64,000 bases of DNA from Lacihabitans sp. LS3-19 (GCF_024343575.1 NZ_RJUA01000120.1:124001-188000); one strand, 5' to 3'; counted from the first letter of the stretch, positions 25,865 through 35,690 are shown. Translations and numbers: made by a program. The notes: a model not told the origin generated them from the letters alone.

Positions 25865-27457
25865 CTATTTTTTGGGTTTATACCATTGTGCTTTTTGCGT
25901 TAGTAGCCAACTGAAATCTCCTGACAACTGAGGCAAAGTGGTAGGCGTATTGTTTTTGCCAACACCGTTATAGATTCCCGCACTTGAATGGCAACCCATA
26001 CAGCTTTCAGTTCCAAATACTTGAATATCGCTTTTGGGATTTGCTTCCATAAAAGCTGATGCCGGCTGGTTTCCTATTTGAAAAAATGTCTCCATTGTAA
26101 TATTGGTCAAAAATGCCAAGTTCGGGTTTCCACCTGGCTTATTGGTTGCAGATTCAGGCAGTTTATAACCTTTTTCGGTACTATTAGCTGGCAAAACATT
26201 TTGGTCTATTGGGTATTGTGTATCAATGAGTTGGTAATATTGAAATACACTATTTTGTGATTTAAAATAAGCTTGCATTTCTTTATTTAAATCCTGCACT
26301 CTTACAGGAATATCAATCATGCGTTTTGCTTGTGTTTTGAATATATTGGTATTGGCATAAAATTTAGTGGGGTTATCCTTGATTAGCCAATAATTGCTGT
26401 GCTCATTTGAATTATAAGTAAAGGTAGTCGGAGTTCCATTGGCGTCTACCACATTGATATTAACGGGGCAAAGCTCACAATTAGGATCGGTCAGCGTAGG
26501 GTGAATAGTTTTTTTAATTCCATTGATATCCACTACATTCTGATCTAAGTTATCAATTTGTTCGAAAGTAGACCAAACCCACTGCTTGCCGGTAGGCGTT
26601 TTTTGGCTAATGTGAAAGCCAATCATTCCCAAATCTTTAATGACGAGTTTCTTGGTTTTTTCATCCACCACATAGCCTTTGTTTACAAAATATCTCTCTT
26701 TGATATCGGTTTCTTGGAGTACTTTCCAAGCAAATTTTATCTCTACAGCTCCAACTTGATTTGTTTTAAAATCTCCTGGAGGAAAATTGGCAATTTGATT
26801 TTTACTCGTAAATTCTATTTGACCATTGATATTGTACAACTTATTGGCTACTAGATATTCATATTCGGCTTTGTTCATCAAAACCTCATACAAAACCACG
26901 TTTCCGTTTTGGTCAAATAACTCACCTGCAAAGGCTTGGTCGGTTTCGTCAGCAAAGTTTCTAAACTTAGCCTTTCCTTTATGAGCCGGCGTTTCAGATG
27001 ATAAATAAATCCTGATGTCTTCTTCGGCAACAGCCCCGTTTTCTAAGCCAAGGTCTTTACCAATTCTTTTACCATCCCATTTAGCTGGCTCACCACCGTC
27101 TGGACGATAAACTTGCATGGCCTCTTTCCAAGTAAGCCAATAAGGTTTGCCTTTATCCGTAAAACTAGGCATCGGTTTTTGGTCTTTGCCATAAGGCCAA
27201 AATATTGCTACTATTGCTTGCCAACTATATTTATTGAATGCCTGATTTAACTGATAATAATTATCATTTTTGGCTTTTAGCTCAGCTTGTAAAACAGGGT
27301 CTACGTCGACAGGAATATCTGGCGAAAGTGCAATGGGCGACTTTGTTGCTTCCGTTTGCTCTTTGCAAGATGAAGTAATAAAAAAGATTAAGACAAAAGG
27401 AACTAACAAGAAATAGAAAGGGCTTTTCCTTGTTTTAAAAAGTAATTTAGTTTTCAT
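25865..27457 (-). CDS. Lipoprotein c-type cytochrome of the oxidase operon
   Basis: 530 residues. The N-terminus has a lipoprotein signal (FFITSSCKEQTE). One covalent haem site, ESCMGCH (C486, C489, H490), lies near the C-terminus. The long region before it is Asn/Asp-rich and beta-like without a recognised domain; CELCPV may be a second metal or disulfide pair. It is the fifth gene of the minus operon (tyrosinase, lodA, small gene, lodB, cytochrome), 18 nt after lodB. It could accept electrons from an exported quinoprotein. Similar cytochromes near LodA genes would support that, but I cannot check this. Confidence 0.8.
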   Translation of the reverse strand: MKTKLLFKTRKSPFYFLLVPFVLIFFITSSCKEQTEATKSPIALSPDIPVDVDPVLQAELKAKNDNYYQLNQAFNKYSWQAIVAIFWPYGKDQKPMPSFTDKGKPYWLTWKEAMQVYRPDGGEPAKWDGKRIGKDLGLENGAVAEEDIRIYLSSETPAHKGKAKFRNFADETDQAFAGELFDQNGNVVLYEVLMNKAEYEYLVANKLYNINGQIEFTSKNQIANFPPGDFKTNQVGAVEIKFAWKVLQETDIKERYFVNKGYVVDEKTKKLVIKDLGMIGFHISQKTPTGKQWVWSTFEQIDNLDQNVVDINGIKKTIHPTLTDPNCELCPVNINVVDANGTPTTFTYNSNEHSNYWLIKDNPTKFYANTNIFKTQAKRMIDIPVRVQDLNKEMQAYFKSQNSVFQYYQLIDTQYPIDQNVLPANSTEKGYKLPESATNKPGGNPNLAFLTNITMETFFQIGNQPASAFMEANPKSDIQVFGTESCMGCHSSAGIYNGVGKNNTPTTLPQLSGDFSWLLTQKAQWYKPKK

Positions 27458-27475
27458 GTTTTTTTTGTTTTATGT

Positions 27476-28591
27476 TTAAAATGATTGTCTTCTTTTCCAA
27501 AAAAAATGATTTTTAAATCGTATTTCTTGGTTATAATAGGCTGTTTTTTTAGATTGATATGCTTCAAAATCTTGTTTTACAATATGCTCATATTTCTTTA
27601 ATGCATTGACGTCTCCTTTCAAGTTATCACATATAGAAAATGCAGCAAATCTACTCATAATCAAAGACTTAAATATACCCAAAGAAGAAATAGGGTCGTA
27701 GCTTGAGGCGGCGTCTCCCACAGCTAACCAGCCTTTGCCGACTACGTTGTTTAAATACTGCGTATGTGCAGCCACAACTTTGATTTCTGAAATAACTTCT
27801 GCCCCTTTTATTCTTTTAAAAGTATAATTAGAATCCTTCATTAAATCGTCAAAAACCTCAGTTTTGCGGAATTGAAAATCATTGGCAATATCAGCATCAG
27901 TTAAATAACTCAAGACCAAGGTATCATTTGGTAAAGTAGCACTGTACCACCAACCCATGCTATTTGTTTCTATACAAGTACCATATTGAAGGTCAGTTTT
28001 AGGTATATTTTTTAAACTGTAATACCTATAAATTCCAATTAGCTGATCTTTTACTAGCTTACTGGCACCTTGGAGTTTTGAGAAAGCTGATTTTTTGCCT
28101 GTAGCATCAACAACAAACTTGGCAATGAATTGCTTTTCTTTTCCGTCTTGTTTGCATTTTAAATTCCATTTTTCACCTTCCCAGGCCGCATCATAGCAGC
28201 TAGTCTTATGAAAAAAAGTAACGCCTTTACTTTTGGCTTCATTTATCATAAATTGATCAAACAAACCTCTGTCTATGTTCCAGCCGTAGCCAAATGGCGA
28301 AAACAGGAATTCGTTGGTTTTCAGCTCAGAAGATCCCCAAGCTGAGGATGTACCAAAGGAGCGATTGAATCCCAAAGCATTAAAGTTTTCAAATATGCCC
28401 AAATGCTGTAATTGTTGGCCGGCATGCGGTGGTAATGTTTCGCCAACACGAAAAGCTTCTCCTACAAAACCATCACGCTCTAAAATCGCTATTTTTAGTG
28501 ATTCTTGATGGTTTTTTAAAGCAATGGCAGTAGCACAACCAGCCACTCCACCGCCCAATATGACCACATCGTAGGTGAAACCTTCCTCCAT
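27476..28591 (-). CDS. LodB-type FAD-dependent maturase, second copy
   Basis: 371 residues, the same family as the plus-strand LodB. Motifs: VILGGGVAGCATAIAL, GETLPPHAGQQLQHLGI and GDAASSYDPISSLGIFKSL. The FAD-binding blocks are intact. It is separated from its lodA by one small gene. LodB proteins are required for CTQ biogenesis in LodA (established in Marinomonas). Here it probably serves the adjacent LodA, which keeps the CTQ cysteine. The pair of paralogous maturases suggests each LodA has its own partner. Confidence 0.88.
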   Translation of the reverse strand: MEEGFTYDVVILGGGVAGCATAIALKNHQESLKIAILERDGFVGEAFRVGETLPPHAGQQLQHLGIFENFNALGFNRSFGTSSAWGSSELKTNEFLFSPFGYGWNIDRGLFDQFMINEAKSKGVTFFHKTSCYDAAWEGEKWNLKCKQDGKEKQFIAKFVVDATGKKSAFSKLQGASKLVKDQLIGIYRYYSLKNIPKTDLQYGTCIETNSMGWWYSATLPNDTLVLSYLTDADIANDFQFRKTEVFDDLMKDSNYTFKRIKGAEVISEIKVVAAHTQYLNNVVGKGWLAVGDAASSYDPISSLGIFKSLIMSRFAAFSICDNLKGDVNALKKYEHIVKQDFEAYQSKKTAYYNQEIRFKNHFFWKRRQSF

Positions 28592-28600
28592 TTTGTTAAG

Positions 28601-29038
28601 TTAATTTTGTTTTACGGCAATCCATTGAGCCACAACGCCAGCAGGTGCAGTGGATTGGCCTTGGTTACCCGTTGGATGAGGAATAACCCTAACTATTGTA
28701 CCCACAATGGCAGGCCTTTGATCCACGCCGTTTACCCAATTGGGCACATAATATCCGACATAATTATAAATCCACTCAGCTCCTCCTACTATTCCTTTTC
28801 CTTGAAATTGTAAGGTAAATGGATTTCCGTAGCCGATAGAACCGGCAAGTTTCAGTTCCCAGCCTGGTCCGTATATCAATCCATCCAAGGTTTGCATTGG
28901 TCCTTCATTGATTTTTATGTTTCCTCTTCCAAATTCCAAGGAATCAAAATCTGCATCGATATTAGGATCACTTAAAAAACTTCTGTAGGTCCACAATCCA
29001 GTTAGGATTTCTGGAACACCAAAACTATTATTGCTCAT
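28601..29038 (-). CDS. Small beta-rich hypothetical protein between lodA and lodB
   Basis: 145 residues, no signal peptide or membrane segment. The sequence alternates hydrophobic and polar residues with many Gly, Trp and Tyr (GLWTYRSF, GWELKLAGSIGYGNPF, GGAEWIYNYVGYYVPNW, IVGTIVRVIPHP), suggesting an eight-strand calycin/avidin-like barrel. I do not recognise the family. It lies 2 nt from lodA and 9 nt from lodB, so it is translated with them and may act in oxidase assembly, secretion or substrate binding. That is inferred from position. Confidence 0.72.
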   Translation of the reverse strand: MSNNSFGVPEILTGLWTYRSFLSDPNIDADFDSLEFGRGNIKINEGPMQTLDGLIYGPGWELKLAGSIGYGNPFTLQFQGKGIVGGAEWIYNYVGYYVPNWVNGVDQRPAIVGTIVRVIPHPTGNQGQSTAPAGVVAQWIAVKQN

Positions 29039-29040
29039 GT

Positions 29041-31242
29041 TTATATGTTTTTTGTTCTTGTTATTTCTTGTCCCAGACTTAAATCCCCTGGTTTTACAGG
29101 ATCGCCTAAGGCATCGTTGTTTCTTTCTATTTGGTAAAACCCGTTGTCACCTACAGGTCCGTTTTTGATTAAAAATCCAAGATCTTTCCAGGCTTGCACC
29201 ATTTGCAAATCGCCTGCATTGTTGTCAGGGATTCCAGAAGCCCAATATACCTGAGGGTCATTGGCAGAATTAGAAACAACAATAGGTCTATGAGCTGGCC
29301 ACCAAGGAATATTATAGGCAATTCGCTGCTGTATAGGGTCGCCAATAGAATCTAAATTCAAATTGTTCCACTTTTCGTAGGTGATATCTGTATCATTGTC
29401 GGTACACTCGTGAAAGTCTGCTTGCCATGGCACGCCAATGTATTTGGTTATATCACCTGGCTCCAAGCCTTTTGACAAATCGGGTGCGGCACTACCATCA
29501 ATGTCTGCTATTGGTTTTGGTATTGTTAAGCCACCAGCCAAATAGGGGGCATGCTTAATGCGATAGGGTTCACTATAAATCGCGGGATTTTGCATGATCC
29601 ACGACATTTCGCCGCCAGGACAAAACGCCCCGCCTAATGCAGTGCCAAGAACCCCTCGGTCTATTTCAACTCCTGTAGTTGGAGGTAAAGCCCATGGGTT
29701 TTTACAATTTGGATTGCTTTCTCCCCATTCCATACATTCATTTACAAATTTTCCTGCTGCCCATTGCTTTAAAAAGAATAGTTGGGTTTCTCTTACCGCC
29801 AAGAATTTTTCTGGTGCGGTATTGGAAAGCGGGTTGTTTCCACACAACATAGGCATGAGCCTAGGTTTATTGGGTGTTTTGCTTAAACTTTCAACAGTAT
29901 ATTGATTCAGCTGATTTTCTCCTCTCATTATACCCAGTATAAAAAGTCGAAGTTTTAGATTTGGATCTTGGCCATTGCTCGGTGGAATCGACAGTTTTTC
30001 AGGACTTAAATTACCGCCAGTTCCAGAGTTGTGAGGATCGCCGCCATCGCTTGGGTCAAAAACCATAGTATATGTGGTTTGCTCATATGGTCTACGGAAT
30101 ATTGGCCAAATATCTTTCCAAAACTTAGGGTAATAGTCAGGATTAAATTTGGCAGAATTCCTCCAAATATCTAATTCTTCTTGTGTTTTAGGGCTATTAC
30201 TTGCTTTATCGAACGGTGGAACACCAAAAATCTGAGGGTTATAGGCTAGCTTTCGTACAAAAACATCGTGCATGGTCTCGTCCATCGTAATCATGTCTTC
30301 CATTTCGGGAATATACCTTGGATATCCAACTACCACCCACGAAGGTACCTGAACCTGCATCGTGCCTTTCGTAGGAGTTTCTATCTTTTTATCTCCGTCG
30401 TATGTTGTGGTCATAAAAGTGTATTCAATAGTGGCATTTACGGGTCCGTCAGAAATGTCATCAAACCAACCATCGTTATTGACAAAACTAGTAATTACAG
30501 GCGTTTTAGTAGATCCTGAGTTTCCATTGCCACCCAATACTATTAATCTGATTTTTTTGTCTTGTTCATTGACTATCAAATTTCCTAATGTTTCTATTGG
30601 ATTAGGTTTGATATCATCAGGTGGAAACGACTGAGGATAAGCTACTTTCTTATTTTTGCTGAAATCATTTTTCTTACTCCCCGAGCCATATTTGGCAAAT
30701 GCCCCTCTGTTTTGTTTAAGATTAACAGTTAATGGCCCTGGATCTGTTATTAACTGTCTTCGCAAGTCTGGCTGCGTAATCTCAGGGTTTCTAAGTGGGT
30801 GATTAGGGGCATAGCCCTGCTGTCCGTCTGTTTCTTTAAATTCATACCAAGACGATTTTTTATTAGCCAAATGAACGGTCCAGTCTATATCCGTAACTTT
30901 TCCCTTAACTACCACGGGTGCAGTTACAGAGTTTTGATAAATGAAATCATAGGTTCCGCCAATTTCAATTTCTTTTCCGTCTGTATCATTTTCATCCTTG
31001 TAGGCAAAAATCCTAAAGCGGGCTCCTTGTTTCAAAATTTTTGAAAGGTCGCCACCATCTTTAAAAGACTTAATTCTTATAGGATTTCCTTTTTCATCCA
31101 TTTTTTCTCTTCCCATGTCATCACAGGCTATAGGCAAAGCACCTGGTTGCTCTGGTGATAGATAAAAGTTTTCATCTGAATTTCCCAATCTGGCGATACC
31201 GATACTTGGATGAATTTTAAAGTTTGTATATGAAATACTCAT
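29041..31242 (-). CDS. LodA/GoxA-type quinoprotein amino-acid oxidase, CTQ residues present
   Basis: 733 residues. The N-terminus KIHPSIGIARLGNSDENFYL is the family signature. The CTQ pair is C541 in LGGAFCPGGEMSW and W606 in YIGVPWQADFHEC, 65 residues apart, the same spacing as C516/W581 of Marinomonas LodA. So this copy should make cysteine tryptophylquinone if its LodB works. Members oxidise amino acids (lysine epsilon-amine or glycine) and release H2O2. No classical signal peptide is seen, as in known LodA. The protein is larger than the plus-strand paralogue by about 100 residues. Substrate cannot be called. Confidence 0.9.
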   Translation of the reverse strand: MSISYTNFKIHPSIGIARLGNSDENFYLSPEQPGALPIACDDMGREKMDEKGNPIRIKSFKDGGDLSKILKQGARFRIFAYKDENDTDGKEIEIGGTYDFIYQNSVTAPVVVKGKVTDIDWTVHLANKKSSWYEFKETDGQQGYAPNHPLRNPEITQPDLRRQLITDPGPLTVNLKQNRGAFAKYGSGSKKNDFSKNKKVAYPQSFPPDDIKPNPIETLGNLIVNEQDKKIRLIVLGGNGNSGSTKTPVITSFVNNDGWFDDISDGPVNATIEYTFMTTTYDGDKKIETPTKGTMQVQVPSWVVVGYPRYIPEMEDMITMDETMHDVFVRKLAYNPQIFGVPPFDKASNSPKTQEELDIWRNSAKFNPDYYPKFWKDIWPIFRRPYEQTTYTMVFDPSDGGDPHNSGTGGNLSPEKLSIPPSNGQDPNLKLRLFILGIMRGENQLNQYTVESLSKTPNKPRLMPMLCGNNPLSNTAPEKFLAVRETQLFFLKQWAAGKFVNECMEWGESNPNCKNPWALPPTTGVEIDRGVLGTALGGAFCPGGEMSWIMQNPAIYSEPYRIKHAPYLAGGLTIPKPIADIDGSAAPDLSKGLEPGDITKYIGVPWQADFHECTDNDTDITYEKWNNLNLDSIGDPIQQRIAYNIPWWPAHRPIVVSNSANDPQVYWASGIPDNNAGDLQMVQAWKDLGFLIKNGPVGDNGFYQIERNNDALGDPVKPGDLSLGQEITRTKNI

Positions 31243-31257
31243 TTTTATTATTGATTT

Positions 31258-33507
31258 TTAGTCCATAAAATTTAAAGATACCCCTTCCATAAATACCGCA
31301 TTGGTCTCTACTTGGCCATTTAAGCCAGTGACTACCAGCTGAACTGTGATGTTTTTATCCCCTTTATTTAAAACTCTATTAACCGCATCTGTCGCATCGA
31401 TTTTATAGTTTCTAGGTTCATGATGTTGTAAGGGCCTATGGTCTGATATTCTGGTGTTTTCCAGCGGCAAGTTGCAGTGTCCTGGACCTCCATAACACGA
31501 GCCATTAAAAGTGTTGATTTCTTCAACAAAATTTTCGTTTCCGACAGTTGGCGTAGATGAATTGGCACCAGGGGTGTTTAAGAAAACGCGTATTCTTGCA
31601 TTGAGCAAATTGCCACTTTGAACTCTATGCAATTTGATTTCAGCCTTCCTGTGCGTATCTAAAGTGTTTAAGGAAACTGGTGCTGGCTCACTTTTAAATT
31701 TTACTAAGCCCAAAGAATTATTGACTTTGTAAAAAACGGAGTCTTTCATGTATTGATAGCCTAACTTTTGAATACTCATAGAATCTTGCACATTTAAAGC
31801 CCAAGGAGCCAAAGAAGCGTTCATTTCTTGCGGTGTGCCGCTGTGAGATTCTTGCCAAACTGACCAAAGCCGATCTACATTAGAATGATGTCCCCAAAAC
31901 AATGGATCAAAGGCAGTCACTCTATTGTCTGTCATCCAACCATATTGGGGATTCTCAAGACTCTGAGGGTCAGGATTTAAATTTAATTTTGTATATTTAT
32001 CTACCCATTCCTTATTGGGTTTATTGTCGTTTGCATTTCCCGGAAAATTTGGATTAGTTCCTCCAGAGAAATTGTGCATTCCATTGTGTAGTTTTTCCAA
32101 TGAACCAAAATGGTGGTCATAAGAAGGTCCACCTCCGAAATCTCCAAAATTATTAATAGTCAAAATCAAATCTACATCTTCTTTGGTAGGATAAGTAGAT
32201 AGAGGACCCATAGAACCTGGCCATCTATTGGCAAACCAAAGAGGATTTACATCTAATAATACCTTATAAATTGCTCTGATTTTATCTGACCAAACGGCGG
32301 CATTGTTTTTATTGATGATTTCATATTCAATACCTGCTGCATTCAAAAACCTCAAACCTGAATTGAAAACCGTCCCCTTTTTTGTCAAAGATTCAAAAGC
32401 TGCAATTTCTTTGCTACTAAATAGTGTGTTGTTTGATGCAGTATTAGCATTTTTTAGGGACATTAGCCCTTTTGTATTTAAGAAACATCCATAAGCCTCT
32501 GGTATTACACCTAAATCGTATTTCGAATTATTGAATGATGTCTTATTTACATCACTGTAATCGGTATATGACCAATAGGGTAAAGATATATCTGGGTTGA
32601 AATCTTTTAGTTTTTGTTCGAAAAAATAAAGATACAACCTATGCCAAGTTACAAATTGTTCCCAACCATGCTGACAAGAATTGGTATGGATTCGTGCCCA
32701 ATAATTAAAACTACGCTCGTCCTGCCAATAATCATTGAATTGGTTCATACAGCTCAAAGCCTCTCTGAAGGTTCTCAATTCTTCCGGATTTAAAGAGCTA
32801 ATTTCTTTACGAATACTTAATCCTTTTGCCTCTTTTTGATCTACGTTGGTTTTGTTTAACGAAACTTTATGCAAGGCTTCACCATGTGCCAAAGCATGTA
32901 AAGTACTCCTAATTGATAACTGTGCTTGAATCGCCTTTCCTTCATTTTCCGACTCAATATCCAGTGGACAATCTGAATCTATCCAGTCTGCTATAGTTTT
33001 TATTTGATCTGCATTGGCTACATTTTGGGTATCCCAAAGTAACTTCGGAAACATTTGACCATCAAAAGGATATTCTCCTTTAAGTCCCAAAATTATGCCT
33101 GACTTTTCGCTTCTTTTAATTTGAGGACCGCCTCCTCCAGAACCACCTCCACCCGGACCACCCGATGGCCAACAACTGATAGAATTGTCAGGCATTTTCT
33201 CTAATGCTTCACCTTGGGTTTGGTTTTGCGAGCCACAGCAACTTTCGGTTTTTTCTGGGGCTACTGGTTGGATCGGGATTGCAGCATCCATTGTGGAACC
33301 ACAGCATTTTTTTGTTTCCAAAATAGTACCTTCACCGTCTTTTGGAGCTATGAGCCGCTGGCCATACAATGAGGCATTTAAGAAAACATCAGGATTAAGC
33401 CAAAATGCATGTAAGCATTGATAGCTGGGTACTTTTTCGCCTTGTAGTTCATTAAGTATATCAACTACTTGACTATACTTTGACTTTAGGTTTGTTTCTT
33501 GATTCAT
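31258..33507 (-). CDS. Tyrosinase-family type 3 copper enzyme with N-terminal extension
   Basis: 749 residues. The CuA ligands are H274, H280 and H289 (ARIHTNSCQHGWEQFVTWHR), and CuB ligands are H474 and H478 (LHNGMH) plus the HH of FWGHHSNVDRLW (540-541). The roughly 200-residue extension includes two CCG pairs (about 68-92), SCW, a Gly run (GGPGGGGSGGGGP), and IADWIDSDCP, then HALAHGEALH. Tyrosinases hydroxylate or oxidise phenols. It is first in the minus operon. No signal peptide is seen. The extension is unlike usual tyrosinases and may bind metal or be a processing or docking segment. Confidence 0.87.
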   Translation of the reverse strand: MNQETNLKSKYSQVVDILNELQGEKVPSYQCLHAFWLNPDVFLNASLYGQRLIAPKDGEGTILETKKCCGSTMDAAIPIQPVAPEKTESCCGSQNQTQGEALEKMPDNSISCWPSGGPGGGGSGGGGPQIKRSEKSGIILGLKGEYPFDGQMFPKLLWDTQNVANADQIKTIADWIDSDCPLDIESENEGKAIQAQLSIRSTLHALAHGEALHKVSLNKTNVDQKEAKGLSIRKEISSLNPEELRTFREALSCMNQFNDYWQDERSFNYWARIHTNSCQHGWEQFVTWHRLYLYFFEQKLKDFNPDISLPYWSYTDYSDVNKTSFNNSKYDLGVIPEAYGCFLNTKGLMSLKNANTASNNTLFSSKEIAAFESLTKKGTVFNSGLRFLNAAGIEYEIINKNNAAVWSDKIRAIYKVLLDVNPLWFANRWPGSMGPLSTYPTKEDVDLILTINNFGDFGGGPSYDHHFGSLEKLHNGMHNFSGGTNPNFPGNANDNKPNKEWVDKYTKLNLNPDPQSLENPQYGWMTDNRVTAFDPLFWGHHSNVDRLWSVWQESHSGTPQEMNASLAPWALNVQDSMSIQKLGYQYMKDSVFYKVNNSLGLVKFKSEPAPVSLNTLDTHRKAEIKLHRVQSGNLLNARIRVFLNTPGANSSTPTVGNENFVEEINTFNGSCYGGPGHCNLPLENTRISDHRPLQHHEPRNYKIDATDAVNRVLNKGDKNITVQLVVTGLNGQVETNAVFMEGVSLNFMD

Positions 33508-34446
33508 ATTTTTTTACAATAAATAACATTTAAATACTTCTTTATCAGAAAATTACGACCCAGTCTTATAAGCATTATTTTTAACAATTGAATTTTATTC
33601 AATTATTAAAAATTGCCTTTTTGTTTTTACTATTGGGTATTATTCTACAAATAAGAATTAGTCAAAAAAAGAATATTAAATACATCAAAGAATTTTCATA
33701 CACACTTAATAAGGATGCATAAATGATGAATAATTAAATACGTCAGAGGCTTTACTATGAAGTTTTCATAAACACAGGTTTCATAAATAAACTCTATAGA
33801 TTAGAATTATTTGGCATAGTAAACTTTGAATAAATCCGGCTGTCGATTTATTAGGTAAAACATTTATTAGCTTCATGACTTAATTTCTGATTGTAAAAGT
33901 ATTCAGTTATTAAATTAAGAAACAGCGTATAAATACCCGTTTTATAAAAAATGGCTGAGTTCCTTTGGGAAAAATAATTTTCTTGTTTCTAGAAATAATT
34001 GCAGGAAATTTTTAAGATAAAAACCTTCAAATTCAATAGCCTTTTGAAAACAAAACAAAGAAAACTTAAACTATTTATTTGAAGCATTTTTAACTGTAGA
34101 AATTAGCATGAATTGAATCATTAAATAAGATGAAAAAATTCATTGTGCTTCAATAAGTTGGATAAGTTGAAAAGACGTTTATTCAGTATTTGAATAAATA
34201 TTTTTTGTTTTTTATCTAGCCAACATATTTAGTATTTTATTAAATAGGTAAATAATCAACTCTTCTTATAAGGTTACTCTTAGCAATTTTAAATGCCAAT
34301 TAAAAGTAAATTCACATTGGATATGTGTGAATGATGTAAGCTTTAACCATAGTTATGTAACGCTTCTACTTACATAGTTTCTGAACTTTGTGCTTTCAGA
34401 ATTCGAGAGAAAACCAATTTTTTAAACCATTAAACTAAATAAAATC
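33508..34446. other. Long AT-rich intergenic region between divergent operons
   Basis: 939 bp with no supported gene. It separates the tyrosinase/LodA operon (minus) from the stress cluster (plus). GAACTTTG at 34383-34390 is one base from TAnnTTTG and lies 57 nt before the first gene on the plus strand. No RNA gene or repeat is recognised. Confidence 0.5.
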
Positions 34447-35049
34447 ATGGCAGAAATAAAGATAGAACAGAAACAACAGATTTGGCCTTGGATTGTGGCC
34501 GGTCTAGCAATTTTAGCATTATTGATTTACTTCTTGGTATTTCGTGACAGCAAAAACAATTCAGAAACCGCAACAGAAGCAGTATATAACAGCAGCACAT
34601 ATGCACCTAATCTGATAGGGATAAATGAAAACAATGGCACTGTGGTGGCTTATGTAAATTTCGTTGAAGATTCCAAAAAACTAATGAGTCTAGATCATGC
34701 CTATACCAATGAGGCACTATTAAAACTTATAGGGGCCACGGAAGCAATGGCCAATGAAGTTGGCTTTGAGGTGCAGGCGGATATGGAAAAAGTGAAAGAA
34801 TATTCAGAAATGATTACCGTTGACCCTTTTGAAACAACCCATGCGGACAATATTAGAAAAGCTGATGATATGCTTTCAAAAGTATTGCAGAACATACAAA
34901 AGGCTAAATATCCAAGTTTGGCGAGTGAGGTAGAAGATTTGAAAAATGCTTCAGAATCTATAAAACCGGGTATTCTGACCTTGGATCAAAAAGATGCCGT
35001 AAAAAATTATTTTGCTAAGGCAGCTGAGCTTCTTCAAAAAATGAATTAA
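34447..35049 (+). CDS. Membrane-anchored hypothetical protein
   Basis: 200 residues. After 12 polar residues there is one transmembrane helix (WPWIVAGLAILALLIYFLVF), then a soluble domain (NNSETATEAVYNSSTYAPNL onward) of mostly helices, e.g. ADMEKVKEYSEMITVDP and KADDMLSKVLQNIQKA. The N-in topology would place the helical domain in the periplasm. The family is unknown. It begins the stress-type cluster with a PRC-barrel gene 134 bp downstream. Confidence 0.75.
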   Translation: MAEIKIEQKQQIWPWIVAGLAILALLIYFLVFRDSKNNSETATEAVYNSSTYAPNLIGINENNGTVVAYVNFVEDSKKLMSLDHAYTNEALLKLIGATEAMANEVGFEVQADMEKVKEYSEMITVDPFETTHADNIRKADDMLSKVLQNIQKAKYPSLASEVEDLKNASESIKPGILTLDQKDAVKNYFAKAAELLQKMN

Positions 35050-35183
35050 GGGATTTTCTGAAAGAACAAAATATTCTGTACAAACCCCAAGCTTAAGTCA
35101 GCCGTTCCGGTTGTTCTGAAAACATGAGCCAAAAGAATTGAGTTTTTTTATTATTCCGAAATAATCCTTAAACAATTAAAATT

Positions 35184-35690
35184 ATGACAGTTACAGAAAA
35201 AAATCTTTTTAATCTTGATGAATTGACAGATTACAAAGTAGCCGAAGGCTACAGCGATGTACGGGGCTGGGAAGTAAAAGATGCCAACGACAGAGTTGTT
35301 GGGAAAGTGGACCATCTTTTGGTTAGTAAATCTGCCGAACGCGTGGTGTATCTTGACGTGGAAGTTGATGAATCTTTAATAGAAGAAGGTTTTAAAACAT
35401 ATAAAGATGCCGCAAATGGTGGAGTGCATGAGTTTCTGAACAAGGAAGGTGAAAACCATTTGATTATACCTATCGGCATGGCAAAATTAGATAAGGAGAA
35501 TAAAATAGTTAATACTGATAAGATAGATAGTGCGACCTTTTCCAAAGCAAAACGTTTTAAAAAAGGAGATGTCATAGACTTTGAATATGAAATGATTATT
35601 GTTGGCTATTATATGGGCGACCATACGATTCATGGAAAAAATACCTCAGGTGGTTTTTATGACCGAGAAGAGTTTAACTATTTGTTTTAA
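35184..35690 (+). CDS. PRC-barrel domain protein
   Basis: 168 residues. Residues 18-100 fit a PRC barrel (DYKVAEGYSDVRGWEVKD, RVVGKVDHLLVS, RVVYLDVEVDE), the small beta-barrel found in RimM, photosynthetic reaction centre H subunits and many stress proteins. The C-terminal part (GDVIDFEYEMIIVGYYMGD) is also strand-rich. Cytosolic. PRC-barrel proteins of this stand-alone type are often found near general-stress genes in Bacteroidota and other phyla; the molecular role is not known. Confidence 0.8.
   Translation: MTVTEKNLFNLDELTDYKVAEGYSDVRGWEVKDANDRVVGKVDHLLVSKSAERVVYLDVEVDESLIEEGFKTYKDAANGGVHEFLNKEGENHLIIPIGMAKLDKENKIVNTDKIDSATFSKAKRFKKGDVIDFEYEMIIVGYYMGDHTIHGKNTSGGFYDREEFNYLF

Noticed and set aside
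18555-33507. A nonribosomal-peptide or polyketide cluster
   Set aside because: No adenylation, condensation, ketosynthase or carrier domains are present; the genes are oxidases and a decarboxylase.
33508-34446. A possible small RNA or hidden gene in the long gap
   Set aside because: No conserved hairpin, terminator with T-run or convincing frame could be identified by eye.
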